Positions 47,651 through 56,148 of a stretch of 64,000 nucleotides of DNA are shown here, one piece after another. The stretch's first letter is position 1. Each line of letters opens with the position of its first letter. This DNA is from Flavobacterium terrae. Lineage in GTDB: Bacteria; Bacteroidota; Bacteroidia; Flavobacteriales; Flavobacteriaceae. Under the pieces are notes generated by a model. That model did no database searches, had not been told where the DNA came from, and saw nothing but the letters and a program-made list of their open reading frames with translations. The position numbers were made by a program, and so were the translations under genes. The stretch covers positions 186,001 to 250,000 of the forward strand of contig NZ_FQZI01000003.1 of the NCBI RefSeq assembly GCF_900142035.1. The letters run 5' to 3'.

Positions 47651-48520
47651 TTAATTTGAAATTTGTATGTATTTCACAGCATTAACAACTCCTATTTCAC
47701 TTACATGAAAACCATCAGTACTACCCAATTCGTTAATATCTCGTAACATTTCTACGGATAAATTGCGCTCAGAAATTATTCTTGACCATTCCTTAGAATC
47801 TCCAGGTGGTTCATAACTTTCTCCTTCTATATTTAAGCCTTTTACAGTTTTAAACCAATTGTCATAACCCATTTTACTAAAATCTACAGTATGACCATTG
47901 TAGGTAAACATTCCTTTATACTCTTGTTTTGGAGCATTGTTGTAAACTAAATCAGTATTTTCAAGCTCTTCTTTTGAAATTTCTTTTGTCTTACTGTAAT
48001 GAAGTGTATGTAGATAAATACAATTTATTTCATCCTTTTCAGTCACATAAACTTCTATACCTAGTTTATCCCAAACATGGTATTTACGAATATCTAGAGG
48101 TATTTTATCTTCTTTATATTCATCAAAATTTCCAAGCACTTTTACAGCTTCATCTATATTGTTGTATTCTTTTTCAATTTTTGGATTATCAATATTTAGA
48201 TTGTAAACTTCAACTTTTTTTCTCTTATTCAAAAAAGCATAAAATCCTGACTTATTCCATTTCCATGATTTATTAGTATTACCTCCTGATGAATCAATTA
48301 CAATTCTATCAGCTTTCCCTATAATATCCACAAAATCTTTTATTGGTCCTACAATATTAAACTTTTGTCCATTATAGTAAGTTAATGAGTCCTGAATGTA
48401 AAAACCTAGGGAATTTGAAATTTGCTTAGGTTGAGATTTATTTTGACAACTTACTAGATTTGAAACGATTAAAAATCCTAAAATCAATTTAGATATATTA
48501 CCAAGAATCTTATTAATCAT
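47651..48520 (-). CDS. Candidate immunity lipoprotein, second copy
   Basis: This 289-residue protein has a lipoprotein signal (lipobox LVSC, Cys25). It is a clear paralog of the upstream gene. Both share a DSLxYYNG segment, a G(K)xDRI then KSWKW block, a DAVKxLGxFDEY helix and PPGDSKxWSR. The tandem duplicate lies 22 bases after the first copy, directly behind the effector. A periplasmic lipoprotein pair next to a T6SS effector fits self-protection at the membrane face. The function is inferred from position and no experiment is implied. Confidence 0.75.
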   Translation of the reverse strand: MINKILGNISKLILGFLIVSNLVSCQNKSQPKQISNSLGFYIQDSLTYYNGQKFNIVGPIKDFVDIIGKADRIVIDSSGGNTNKSWKWNKSGFYAFLNKRKKVEVYNLNIDNPKIEKEYNNIDEAVKVLGNFDEYKEDKIPLDIRKYHVWDKLGIEVYVTEKDEINCIYLHTLHYSKTKEISKEELENTDLVYNNAPKQEYKGMFTYNGHTVDFSKMGYDNWFKTVKGLNIEGESYEPPGDSKEWSRIISERNLSVEMLRDINELGSTDGFHVSEIGVVNAVKYIQISN

Positions 48521-48542
48521 TTTGCAATAATTATTAGAAGTC

Positions 48543-49373
48543 CTAATTATTCTTCTTTCCGTAACTAAATATATTTATTGAAGAAATAACATCAATTTTT
48601 GGAGATGTCTCGTTTGTAGTTTTATATCTATTAAAAATAGCATACAAATCATCGCTTGCTCTTATTTCTCTACTCCAGCCTTTTGAATCTCCTGGGGGAT
48701 CAAACTTACTATCTGTAATATCTAATTCTTTAATAAAATTTTCCCATTCCAAATTCTTCAAACTTTTAAGATTTACAGTTTTCTCATTATAAGTAAATTC
48801 TCCTGAATACAATTTCTTAGGAAAAGATGCTTTAAATTCTGGGTCTTCATCTTCAAAAAGAAATCCTCTAAAAATTGCTGGTGGTAGCAAAGTAATATTC
48901 ACTTGTACAACTCTTGTTTTCTCTACCCATATTGAAATACCTAGATTATCCCAAACATAAAATTGACGTATTTCAAGCTCATCCTTCTCATTTTGATATT
49001 CATCAAATTGACCTAATTCTTTCACAGCATCTCCGATTGTATTGAATTGCTTATCAACATAATCATTGTTTTGTTTAGCAGCAGAAACAATGATTTTATG
49101 CTCATAATTCTCAAATGCTTCGTAACGATTCTTCCATTTCCATGACTTGTCAAAATGTACTTTTTCAGAATCAGTAATTATTCTATCGGGTTTTCCTATT
49201 ACTTTAACAAAATGATCAATAGATTCATTAATTGTAATTTTATTTCCATTGTAATAAAACAATGAATCTTTTATAACAAAACCTTTATCATATATTGAAT
49301 TACTCATTTTTTCCTGACAGCTTACCAAATTTGACATTATTAAAAAACTTAAAAATAATTTAAAAAAAATCAT
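48543..49373 (-). CDS. Candidate immunity lipoprotein, first copy
   Basis: From the ATG at 49373 this is a 276-residue lipoprotein (MIFFKLFLSFLIMSNLVSC, Cys19). This start lies one base after the effector stop (TAG-A-ATG), the tightest possible coupling; a longer version from a GTG at 49391 overlaps the effector end. Motifs shared with the next gene include LFYYNGNKI, IGKPDRI, KSWKW, DAVKELGQFDEY and PPGDSKGWSR. It belongs to the DUF7738-like group as far as I can tell, and is most likely the cognate immunity protein of the HET-C effector. Confidence 0.75.
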   Translation of the reverse strand: MIFFKLFLSFLIMSNLVSCQEKMSNSIYDKGFVIKDSLFYYNGNKITINESIDHFVKVIGKPDRIITDSEKVHFDKSWKWKNRYEAFENYEHKIIVSAAKQNNDYVDKQFNTIGDAVKELGQFDEYQNEKDELEIRQFYVWDNLGISIWVEKTRVVQVNITLLPPAIFRGFLFEDEDPEFKASFPKKLYSGEFTYNEKTVNLKSLKNLEWENFIKELDITDSKFDPPGDSKGWSREIRASDDLYAIFNRYKTTNETSPKIDVISSINIFSYGKKNN

Positions 49374-49374
49374 T

Positions 49375-52300
49375 CTATTTACCATAACCACTTTCTTCTA
49401 AATGTTCTTTGTGTGTTTCATCAGCATCTTTCAATTTCAAGGAACCTAACCCTTGCTTTTCCCATAATTTTTTAAATCTTTCATGGCCTTTGTGCCATCT
49501 TTCACTCATACCTGCTATAGCTGAATCAAATTGTTTTTTTTGATCATCTGTTAAACTAAAATCACGTATTATACTTATTTCATGAGACAATTCCGCAATT
49601 TCTTGATAAGCATGTCTTATACCAAAAAGCACAATACTTGCCTGATGTGCATTTTTTACTCTTATTTTATTTTCATTGCACCATTTTATAACTTCTTCAT
49701 CCATAAAATCACTATACATTGGATGAACAAATAAATTTGTGTTGGCAAAAGCAATTATACCCGCAATATCATTTTTCCTAAATAGCCTACCTACTTCTTT
49801 TACACTCTTTTTCCCTAAAGTTACTGCAAGATGATGTAAAGGCTGTATTCCATTATCTTTAGCCAATTGTGTATGCGAGGGTCCATAAGAATTAACTTTC
49901 CACGTTCCGTTTTCTAACAAAGTAAGTTCATTTTCTAAATACGTTTGATAATCGTCTATTAAGTTGATAGCTGCTAAACTTAAAAAATGATTACGAATGT
50001 TAGCTATCACATTTATATATTGTGTAACAAATTCAAATATACCAAATACATTGGTAACATCTTTAAACGAATAACCAAGAACTCTTTCTTTAACCATGAA
50101 ATCTCTAAATTGCAAGTATTTTAAAAATACATCAGCATAAACACCATCATTTGTCCCCTGATAATTACTATTAGTCTCTTTAGTATCGTTTGCTTGAGCA
50201 TTGGAAACGTCTTTTAATAACTCATAAATAAGTGCATCATTAAAAGTACGCTCCCCTTCTTTCATTTTTTCTTGATCTTCAATATGTATCGAAAAAATTT
50301 TATTATTTATTTTTGGAGCAATACTAGCAATAGTATCAAGTAATCCAAAACTTCCTGTTTGTACAATGGCTGCTTCTCCCATTGAATAATACAATCCCTT
50401 ATTTGTTGTTGTTGTTGTACTTCCCAATGAAGCGTAATAATCACTAGCTTTTTTTGTTGGATTTGCTCTTAAATAATTAGCCACTGCATTACTATGTAAA
50501 TCTGGATTTGAAGCAGTATTGAATTTTATTTTACTACGATCTAATAAATTATTTTTTATAAAACTATTAGATGTAATATCAGCCTTGTGCTTTTTTAATT
50601 GATCTTGTGGTGCAGATACTGAAATATTATCCCATGGAAAAACTTCGGGATCATAAACTTTCATTACAGCTAGCTCACAAAAATTACTGTGTGCATAATA
50701 GTCTTCTATAATATGTAAAGCTGCTCCAAAATTAATACGTCCTTGAACTGTATTAGGATTTGCTTTACTTATAAATTTAACAAAACAATCATAAGCACTC
50801 TCGAAAGGTTCAGGTCCGTTTCCACGAATATAATTTTTTGTTCCGAAAGCTTTATTATTATCCCATTGTGAATCAATAGGATCTTTTACAAAGTCAGGAT
50901 CTAATTTATTATTAAAATCAGGGGGTGGGCATTTCAAACCCTTTTTTTTGTTTGCTTCACAAATAAATTTGGGATGTAATGCCAAAGGATTATCTATATG
51001 TTCCTGTGGTTTATAAACCCCTAAAAGTTCAGGTGTTATTTTTGCAAAGCTGACTCTAAAATCGGAGAGATACTTCATGAAATTTTGTGGTTTACCTTCT
51101 TTATTGTCAGCTTCTACCTTTAGTTTTCCAAATTCTTTAATACCTAAAAGCTCAACAAGAGTAGTAATTGCTTCACGACTTAACTTAACAGGAGCAATTG
51201 TTGTTGGCTCCCATTTTATTTGAGCTTCAAAACCTTTTAATGAAAATCCAGTAGGCACGCTAAACCCTCCAACTTTTTGATAATTCAAATTAATATCAGG
51301 TCGTTGGATTTCAATATTTACTGGAAGTCGAAAAGTTCTTCTGTCTAAATAAGTTAATCTATTTTCTTCCATTAATTTTCCTAAATCGTTAATAACACTA
51401 TTAAACTCTTTAGGATTATTATTTTTGTCTTTATACTCTTCACTTAACATATCCAAGGCATTTGCCATAGGGCGAACAACCATGGGATCTACAAACTGAG
51501 AAAAATCACGTAACCAGTTTCCGAAATAAACTTGAAGATATTCATTTTCTGAAAATAGTCCTGAATCAAAAAGAGAAGCTTTTTCAATAGACTGATGGCC
51601 TAATCCGTGTAAAGAGTCACCTAATCCAGCACCAAAAAACTCATAACCAGCAAAATAGTGATCATCTTTTTCTATTCTATTCTCAACAAAAGCCGCTAGT
51701 TTTTCATGTAAATCAGTAAAATCCCAAACAAGTTTTTTTTCTTCTCCATTAATTATAGCTGTTGCATAATGCTGATTTTTATCTTTAAATGGATCTATTA
51801 TGTATTTTTTATACCTTTTATTCATTCTACTAGAATAAAGGGCTCCATCATCTCCCGGAGCATCACCTTTTACTGAAGAATATTCATTTCTTAAAAGATA
51901 ATCAATGTGATGACCAAATTCTTCAACCAAGGCTAAAAGAAGTGATTTTTGATATTCATTACTTACAAGGGCATTATCTATAAAACCTTGTGAAATAACA
52001 ATGTGATTGGCGTATTCTGATTTTTTATCAAATCTATAGGCAGCTCCATACCCAGGAACATCTAATGCTACAACAATTTTAGGATTTATACTTTCCTTTT
52101 TATCACTTGCATCTTCATAGAATTTTTCATACGCTTCTAAAGGAATATCTGCTCCAAAAATTTCTGAAGCCCAAAAACAAAACATTGCTTTGCTGTCTTT
52201 CTTTGCAAATGCAAAAAGTTGTTCTAAAGCAAATTTACTTTCGAGTTCATACGTACTCTTTTCTATTTTAAACTCTGGATGTGATATTTTGGGTTCACCA

Positions 52301-52437
52301 TAGGTTACTCCTTTTTCTTCTCCTTTTTCAGAAACAACTTTTCCTGAATGAAATACTATATTTTCTTCTGCATACATATTGTGTTTACCAACTGTATGTT
52401 TTGCAATTGTTCCACCAACAATACGTATTCTACTCAT
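49375..52437 (-). CDS. VgrG-linked T6SS effector candidate: zincin-like motif plus HET-C domain
   Basis: This 1020-residue protein starts three bases after vgrG. The N-terminal 50 residues (RIRIVGGT, VGKHNMYAEENIVFHSGK) look like the small Gly-rich module found at the start of Bacteroidota T6SS cargo. Residues 172-198 contain EEFGHHID and DAPGDDG, an incomplete zincin-type (HExxH-like) site in which the first His is Glu. The HET-C (heterokaryon-incompatibility, Zn-dependent phospholipase C-like) domain is marked by LGDSLHGLGHQS (272-283), YFGNWLRDFSQ (304-314) and ALHIIEDYYAHSNFCELA (573-590). The C-terminal 400 residues are helical and unassigned. There is no signal peptide, consistent with T6SS export. 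Toxicity and lipid activity are inferred. Confidence 0.82.
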   Translation of the reverse strand: MSRIRIVGGTIAKHTVGKHNMYAEENIVFHSGKVVSEKGEEKGVTYGEPKISHPEFKIEKSTYELESKFALEQLFAFAKKDSKAMFCFWASEIFGADIPLEAYEKFYEDASDKKESINPKIVVALDVPGYGAAYRFDKKSEYANHIVISQGFIDNALVSNEYQKSLLLALVEEFGHHIDYLLRNEYSSVKGDAPGDDGALYSSRMNKRYKKYIIDPFKDKNQHYATAIINGEEKKLVWDFTDLHEKLAAFVENRIEKDDHYFAGYEFFGAGLGDSLHGLGHQSIEKASLFDSGLFSENEYLQVYFGNWLRDFSQFVDPMVVRPMANALDMLSEEYKDKNNNPKEFNSVINDLGKLMEENRLTYLDRRTFRLPVNIEIQRPDINLNYQKVGGFSVPTGFSLKGFEAQIKWEPTTIAPVKLSREAITTLVELLGIKEFGKLKVEADNKEGKPQNFMKYLSDFRVSFAKITPELLGVYKPQEHIDNPLALHPKFICEANKKKGLKCPPPDFNNKLDPDFVKDPIDSQWDNNKAFGTKNYIRGNGPEPFESAYDCFVKFISKANPNTVQGRINFGAALHIIEDYYAHSNFCELAVMKVYDPEVFPWDNISVSAPQDQLKKHKADITSNSFIKNNLLDRSKIKFNTASNPDLHSNAVANYLRANPTKKASDYYASLGSTTTTTNKGLYYSMGEAAIVQTGSFGLLDTIASIAPKINNKIFSIHIEDQEKMKEGERTFNDALIYELLKDVSNAQANDTKETNSNYQGTNDGVYADVFLKYLQFRDFMVKERVLGYSFKDVTNVFGIFEFVTQYINVIANIRNHFLSLAAINLIDDYQTYLENELTLLENGTWKVNSYGPSHTQLAKDNGIQPLHHLAVTLGKKSVKEVGRLFRKNDIAGIIAFANTNLFVHPMYSDFMDEEVIKWCNENKIRVKNAHQASIVLFGIRHAYQEIAELSHEISIIRDFSLTDDQKKQFDSAIAGMSERWHKGHERFKKLWEKQGLGSLKLKDADETHKEHLEESGYGK

Positions 52438-52440
52438 ATC

Positions 52441-54276
52441 CTAATATGATTTTGATTTTTCTGCACTATTATTTTGCACTTCTTTATTAGAATTCTTTGC
52501 AATTACATCATCACTTGTTATTTGAATTCCTTTCATACTAGATTCTTGCCTTTGTTTTTCTGAATGAGAATCTAGATTTCCTTGAATAAATTCCATCATA
52601 TTACCCGTAACACTTAATGTACTGTTACCTCCAACAAAAGTGTTTGACATCATACCAACTGTTGACATTCTGTCAACACCAACGGTTTCATTCATATTTA
52701 CTCCAACTGAAGTAGTCATATTATTTCCAACATTAATATTGAAATTTTTGCCCACAGTAATATTCATATCATTAGGCGCATTCACGCTAATATTTCCTTG
52801 TCCATCCATAAGCCAAGTGTTGCCACTTGGGTCTTCGATGAAGATGCTTCCTTGTGCATCGTTAAAAATCATCTTGGTACCTGAACGGGTATGGATGACT
52901 TTCTGATCATTTCCTGCAGTGTTGTATCCTGAGATTTCTTGTCCGTTGTATTGGGTTCCTATGATGAATGGCTTTTCTGGATTGCCTCCTTCGAAGGAAA
53001 CAAAGACTTCTTCTCCAATTTCGGGAATAAAATAAAATCCTTTGCCTGAACCTGCATGTGGTGTTACCAGTCGAGTCCAATCGCTTTCGTGTCCCCAAAA
53101 GAATTGTACTCTAACCCTTCCCATACCTTGTGGATCATTGTTATCGGTTACTACGGCACCTTGAGTTTCTGCTTTTGGATATACTAATGGATTCGTGTAT
53201 GGTGGCACTTTAACATCTCTTGGTATGGATTCAAACTGACACTCGTAATGTCCAAATCCTTTCGAATAATGTTGCACACCTGTCGCTATAAAATCTCCTG
53301 ATATCCCATCTTTACTCACACTAAACATACCTCCTATTTGCAATGGAATTTTACTCAGTCCTGAGTAGGTAAGCACATTGGCTTCGATGGCTTGTTGGTT
53401 TAGCTCTTGTATTCTTTTGATATCTTGTGAATCATTTGCATTACTGGCAAAGGAATGATTGATATTACTTCTGTCAAACACACTACTCGAGGCTTGTTGT
53501 GCATTTTGAGAAATATAACTTTGGGTATTGTTTTGAGGTTCTAAATTTTGAGAACTAATCTCTGAAGCTATGTTATAATCATAGCCTTTATAAGAAACTT
53601 TTTGAGATTGTAAACGACTAGTCACTTTGAAGTGGTGTAAGTTTACACCGTTTTCTAATGCCGCTTTTGAGGTTTTTAATTCTCCAAATCGTAAATAATC
53701 TCCATCGTAAAACATCCATTCGCCATATTGAACAGCTAGACGTTTTAAAAACTGAAAATCGGTTTCGTTGTATTGCACTATATAAGGCAATACGGTTTGG
53801 CACTTTGGATTAATGTCCATACCTGTCAAAACTCCTTTTACTATGCTCTCATCTATTTTATGCACAATTTCATTGAGCATACTTGAGAAATGGGTTTGAC
53901 TTTGTTTGATTTCATCCAATAGTATAGTAGGGCTTTTTCCAACTATTTGGAACCCTTTTGAAGCGCCATCATTATCCAAGACTTCCATCTCAGAAATAAT
54001 GCCCTTAAAGTAAACATTCTCCCCACGAGCAGCATCCTTAAGCGTGATAACCACTTTGGCTCCCATATATTTTTTAATGAAATCCGCCTGACTCTTAAAA
54101 TCCATTACCACATCTCCTATCCTCCAGGTAAAACTAAAAGAATGATGTCCTAGTAATTGCTGATTAATCACTAAATTATAATAGACAACCGGTTGCGAAA
54201 AGCTTCCTATTTGAATGCTAACCTTGTCAACCATTGCATCAGTAACTTTTTTAATAAGGCTATTAACGGTACTCAT
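52441..54276 (-). CDS. vgrG: Type VI secretion spike protein VgrG/TssI
   Basis: This 611-residue protein has the gp27-like N-terminal part (about 15-350, including YIVQYNETDFQFLKRLAVQYGEW). A gp5-like OB domain follows (QGMGRVRVQFFWGHESDW, GKGFYFIPEIGEEVFV, FEGGNPEKPFIIGTQYN). The repetitive needle (about 495-570) is made of NITVGKN, NVGNNM, SVGVNM and TVGVD repeats, and a charged C-terminal extension ends it. It is 3 bases ahead of the HET-C effector, so the effector is probably loaded on this spike. Confidence 0.95.
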   Translation of the reverse strand: MSTVNSLIKKVTDAMVDKVSIQIGSFSQPVVYYNLVINQQLLGHHSFSFTWRIGDVVMDFKSQADFIKKYMGAKVVITLKDAARGENVYFKGIISEMEVLDNDGASKGFQIVGKSPTILLDEIKQSQTHFSSMLNEIVHKIDESIVKGVLTGMDINPKCQTVLPYIVQYNETDFQFLKRLAVQYGEWMFYDGDYLRFGELKTSKAALENGVNLHHFKVTSRLQSQKVSYKGYDYNIASEISSQNLEPQNNTQSYISQNAQQASSSVFDRSNINHSFASNANDSQDIKRIQELNQQAIEANVLTYSGLSKIPLQIGGMFSVSKDGISGDFIATGVQHYSKGFGHYECQFESIPRDVKVPPYTNPLVYPKAETQGAVVTDNNDPQGMGRVRVQFFWGHESDWTRLVTPHAGSGKGFYFIPEIGEEVFVSFEGGNPEKPFIIGTQYNGQEISGYNTAGNDQKVIHTRSGTKMIFNDAQGSIFIEDPSGNTWLMDGQGNISVNAPNDMNITVGKNFNINVGNNMTTSVGVNMNETVGVDRMSTVGMMSNTFVGGNSTLSVTGNMMEFIQGNLDSHSEKQRQESSMKGIQITSDDVIAKNSNKEVQNNSAEKSKSY

Positions 54277-54348
54277 GGGCTTATGTTTTTATATGATTGT
54301 AAAGCCAAAAACTATTTTGACTCGTGTATTTTTCTAATTTTGGAGTGA

Positions 54349-54744
54349 TTATAAATCCAATGACCACGGTTTTCTTAATACCGCTCCACTAAAATCTATA
54401 TCTTTAGCTGATAGAAGGATCTCTATTTGCATAGGTACTTCATTGCTAGAACGAAAGCTCTCATGAAAATTGATACAAAAGGCTTTCTCAAATTTCAATT
54501 CTTTCATTTTTGACATCGCATCGCGTCTAAAAAACGTGATTTTACCGTTTTTTGTCTGCGTACTGCTAATCATCCACTTCATAAAATCGACACTCTTAGT
54601 AGATTCAACAACTAATCTAATATTACCTCCTTGAGCTATGGTTTGAGGCTTACCGTTATGATCGACTTCTTGTGTTATATGAAGGTCAAACTCTAATACA
54701 TTATAGGTTTCCCCATCTAATTCCAATTTTGCTAAAAAAGACAT
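54349..54744 (-). CDS. hcp: Second Hcp (TssD) paralog
   Basis: This 131-residue protein is a paralog of the neighbouring Hcp. The start MSFLAKLELDGETYNVLEFD and the NGKPQTIAQGGNIRLVVEST segment line up with it, but the rest is divergent, and it lacks the same C-terminus. It is the tube subunit fold or an adaptor that binds a cargo inside the tube. It lies 72 bases ahead of vgrG, suggesting it serves that spike. Confidence 0.87.
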   Translation of the reverse strand: MSFLAKLELDGETYNVLEFDLHITQEVDHNGKPQTIAQGGNIRLVVESTKSVDFMKWMISSTQTKNGKITFFRRDAMSKMKELKFEKAFCINFHESFRSSNEVPMQIEILLSAKDIDFSGAVLRKPWSLDL

Positions 54745-54790
54745 ACTAATTTCGATTTAGGTGATTGTTGATAAAATTTGTCGAAACAAC

Positions 54791-54816
54791 GGGATAAAGT
54801 TTGGGGCCTTTATCCC
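54791..54816 (-). other. Stable hairpin between the two hcp genes
   Basis: GGGATAAAG at 54791-54799 pairs with CTTTATCCC at 54808-54816, a perfect 9-bp stem with an 8-base loop, 55 bases beyond the first hcp stop. No T-run follows on the minus strand. It may stabilise the upstream hcp message or reduce readthrough, letting the tube protein be made in excess. The role is inferred. Confidence 0.6.
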
Positions 54817-54870
54817 AGTGTATTCCGACATCACAAATAAGAACTTATTAATTTATAATCCCTTGACAGA

Positions 54871-55257
54871 TTATACCCATTCGTTTTCGTAAACTCCTGT
54901 TCCCATTTCAATCTTTCTTGCTGAAATAGTGAACGATTCTGTTAATGGATTTACTCCTGTAGAATCAAAGTTTTCTCTGTGTTTTACTAAGTAACCTTCA
55001 GTGAATTTTAATTCTTTTAAGGTAGCATCGCTATCTCTTTTGAAGAATTTAACGCTTCCATCTTTACGCTCAAAACTGTTTGTCATCCACTCGAATAACT
55101 CTGTTGAGCCTGTACCTTCGATTGTTAATTCAATTTTACCACCTCTTGTTACTGTGGATGGACGACCTGTTGCATCTGTTTCTTGAAATAAACCATAGTT
55201 TACATTCAATACGTTGAATTCTTTTCCCCCAACGCTTAATCTTGCTTTAAATGACAT
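54871..55257 (-). CDS. hcp: Hcp (TssD), T6SS inner-tube protein
   Basis: This 128-residue protein has the Bacteroidota Hcp pattern MSFKARLSVGGKEFNVLNVN, FQETDATGRPSTVTRGGKIEL, EWMTNSFERKDGSVKFFKRD and a beta-rich C-terminus with TESFTISARKIEMG. Hexamers stack into the tube inside the TssB/TssC sheath. It is preceded by about 300 bases of non-coding sequence, so it probably has its own promoter. It is followed by a hairpin and a paralog. Confidence 0.93.
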   Translation of the reverse strand: MSFKARLSVGGKEFNVLNVNYGLFQETDATGRPSTVTRGGKIELTIEGTGSTELFEWMTNSFERKDGSVKFFKRDSDATLKELKFTEGYLVKHRENFDSTGVNPLTESFTISARKIEMGTGVYENEWV

Positions 55258-55384
55258 AATAAAAAATATTTAAATAATTAATAAATAAAGACAATACAAT
55301 TCCGCAAAGCATACAACAATGCCTTGACACTAATGATGGTTAAATCACGATTTTTGAAATACTATTTTTTTCCTGAAAATTAAA

Positions 55385-55405
55385 TAACCGAAAGATTATC
55401 GGTTA
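55385..55405. other. Inverted repeat in the hcp upstream region
   Basis: TAACCGA at 55385-55391 and TCGGTTA at 55399-55405 form a perfect 7-bp inverted repeat with a 7-base spacer. It lies about 130 bases upstream of the hcp start in a 296-base gap (55258-55553) that is otherwise AT-rich without an obvious ORF. It could be a regulator binding site or a hairpin. No perfect TAnnTTTG element was found for hcp. Confidence 0.4.
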
Positions 55406-55553
55406 CCCTAAAGTGAGAAGTCTTGCAATGCTATTCATCTGTACTTGAATTTAATGTGAAATAAATAATATACCAATCAGATCATAAATATCACTACAAT
55501 TGTAAGAATTATATTTCAAATAAAAAAATATTATGTAGATTTTTTCTTACTTT

Positions 55554-56090
55554 TTAATATTTCCTTAAGCACTGAATATCTTCATTAATTTGTTTGGCAG
55601 TTTTATTATCAACTCTAAACTCATAATCTTTTTGATATGTATGAATCATAAAGCCTTTGATAAGACTCTTTTTAATATACTTAATATCATATCCTCTCAA
55701 CTCAACAACAATATAACCTTCACAATTAACTTGATATTTATTGATAAGTTCATATTTATCTTCATTTACAAAAGTTAACTCTACAACATCATCCTTTTTA
55801 ATACAAGCGTTAAAAGAAAAAAGTTTTATATAAAGAAAAACCTTAGATCCTTTACGCTTTCCTAATTGAAAAGAAATATAATCCGGATCAGTGTTATACA
55901 CTTTAAAATAATAAGGCTCTGTGTATGCATAAGCTTTTTTATCAAGAAAATTTTCTTTGCTTCTAGCAACCTTTACTCTGTTTTTACATCGAATACGTAA
56001 TGAATCTTTGTGAGACATTTGAGCATTTGATTCGAGAGAAAAAAATACTAAAAAAAAGAAAAGAAAAAATTTAAGTATATGATTTTGCAT
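55554..56090 (-). CDS. Secreted protein of unknown function between tssC and hcp
   Basis: This 178-residue protein has a strongly hydrophobic signal peptide (about 1-24, ending ESNAQ), then a Lys/Arg-rich start. A beta-rich middle (YISFQLGKRKGSKVFLYIKLF) and a YIVVELRGYDIKYIKKSLIKG block follow, with few Cys. I do not recognise a family. It sits within the T6SS locus on the same strand, behind a terminator that follows tssC, so it may be an accessory or structural component or simply inserted. It is too short to be TssR or TssF. Confidence 0.68.
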   Translation of the reverse strand: MQNHILKFFLFFFLVFFSLESNAQMSHKDSLRIRCKNRVKVARSKENFLDKKAYAYTEPYYFKVYNTDPDYISFQLGKRKGSKVFLYIKLFSFNACIKKDDVVELTFVNEDKYELINKYQVNCEGYIVVELRGYDIKYIKKSLIKGFMIHTYQKDYEFRVDNKTAKQINEDIQCLRKY

Positions 56091-56107
56091 AACTTTTAAA
56101 GATTAAT

Positions 56108-56134
56108 AAAAAAGGGATTTTTCAATCCCTTTTT
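56108..56134 (-). terminator. Terminator after tssC
   Basis: AAAAAGGGATT pairs with AATCCCTTTTT around a short loop, followed on the minus strand by a T-run. It divides the structural sheath operon from the unknown gene and the hcp-vgrG-effector part. Confidence 0.85.
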
Positions 56135-56148
56135 CAAGTAACAATAAA

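Noticed and set aside
52281..53098. Frames overlapping vgrG and the effector start in other phases
   Set aside because: They lie wholly inside strongly supported genes and have low-complexity compositions.
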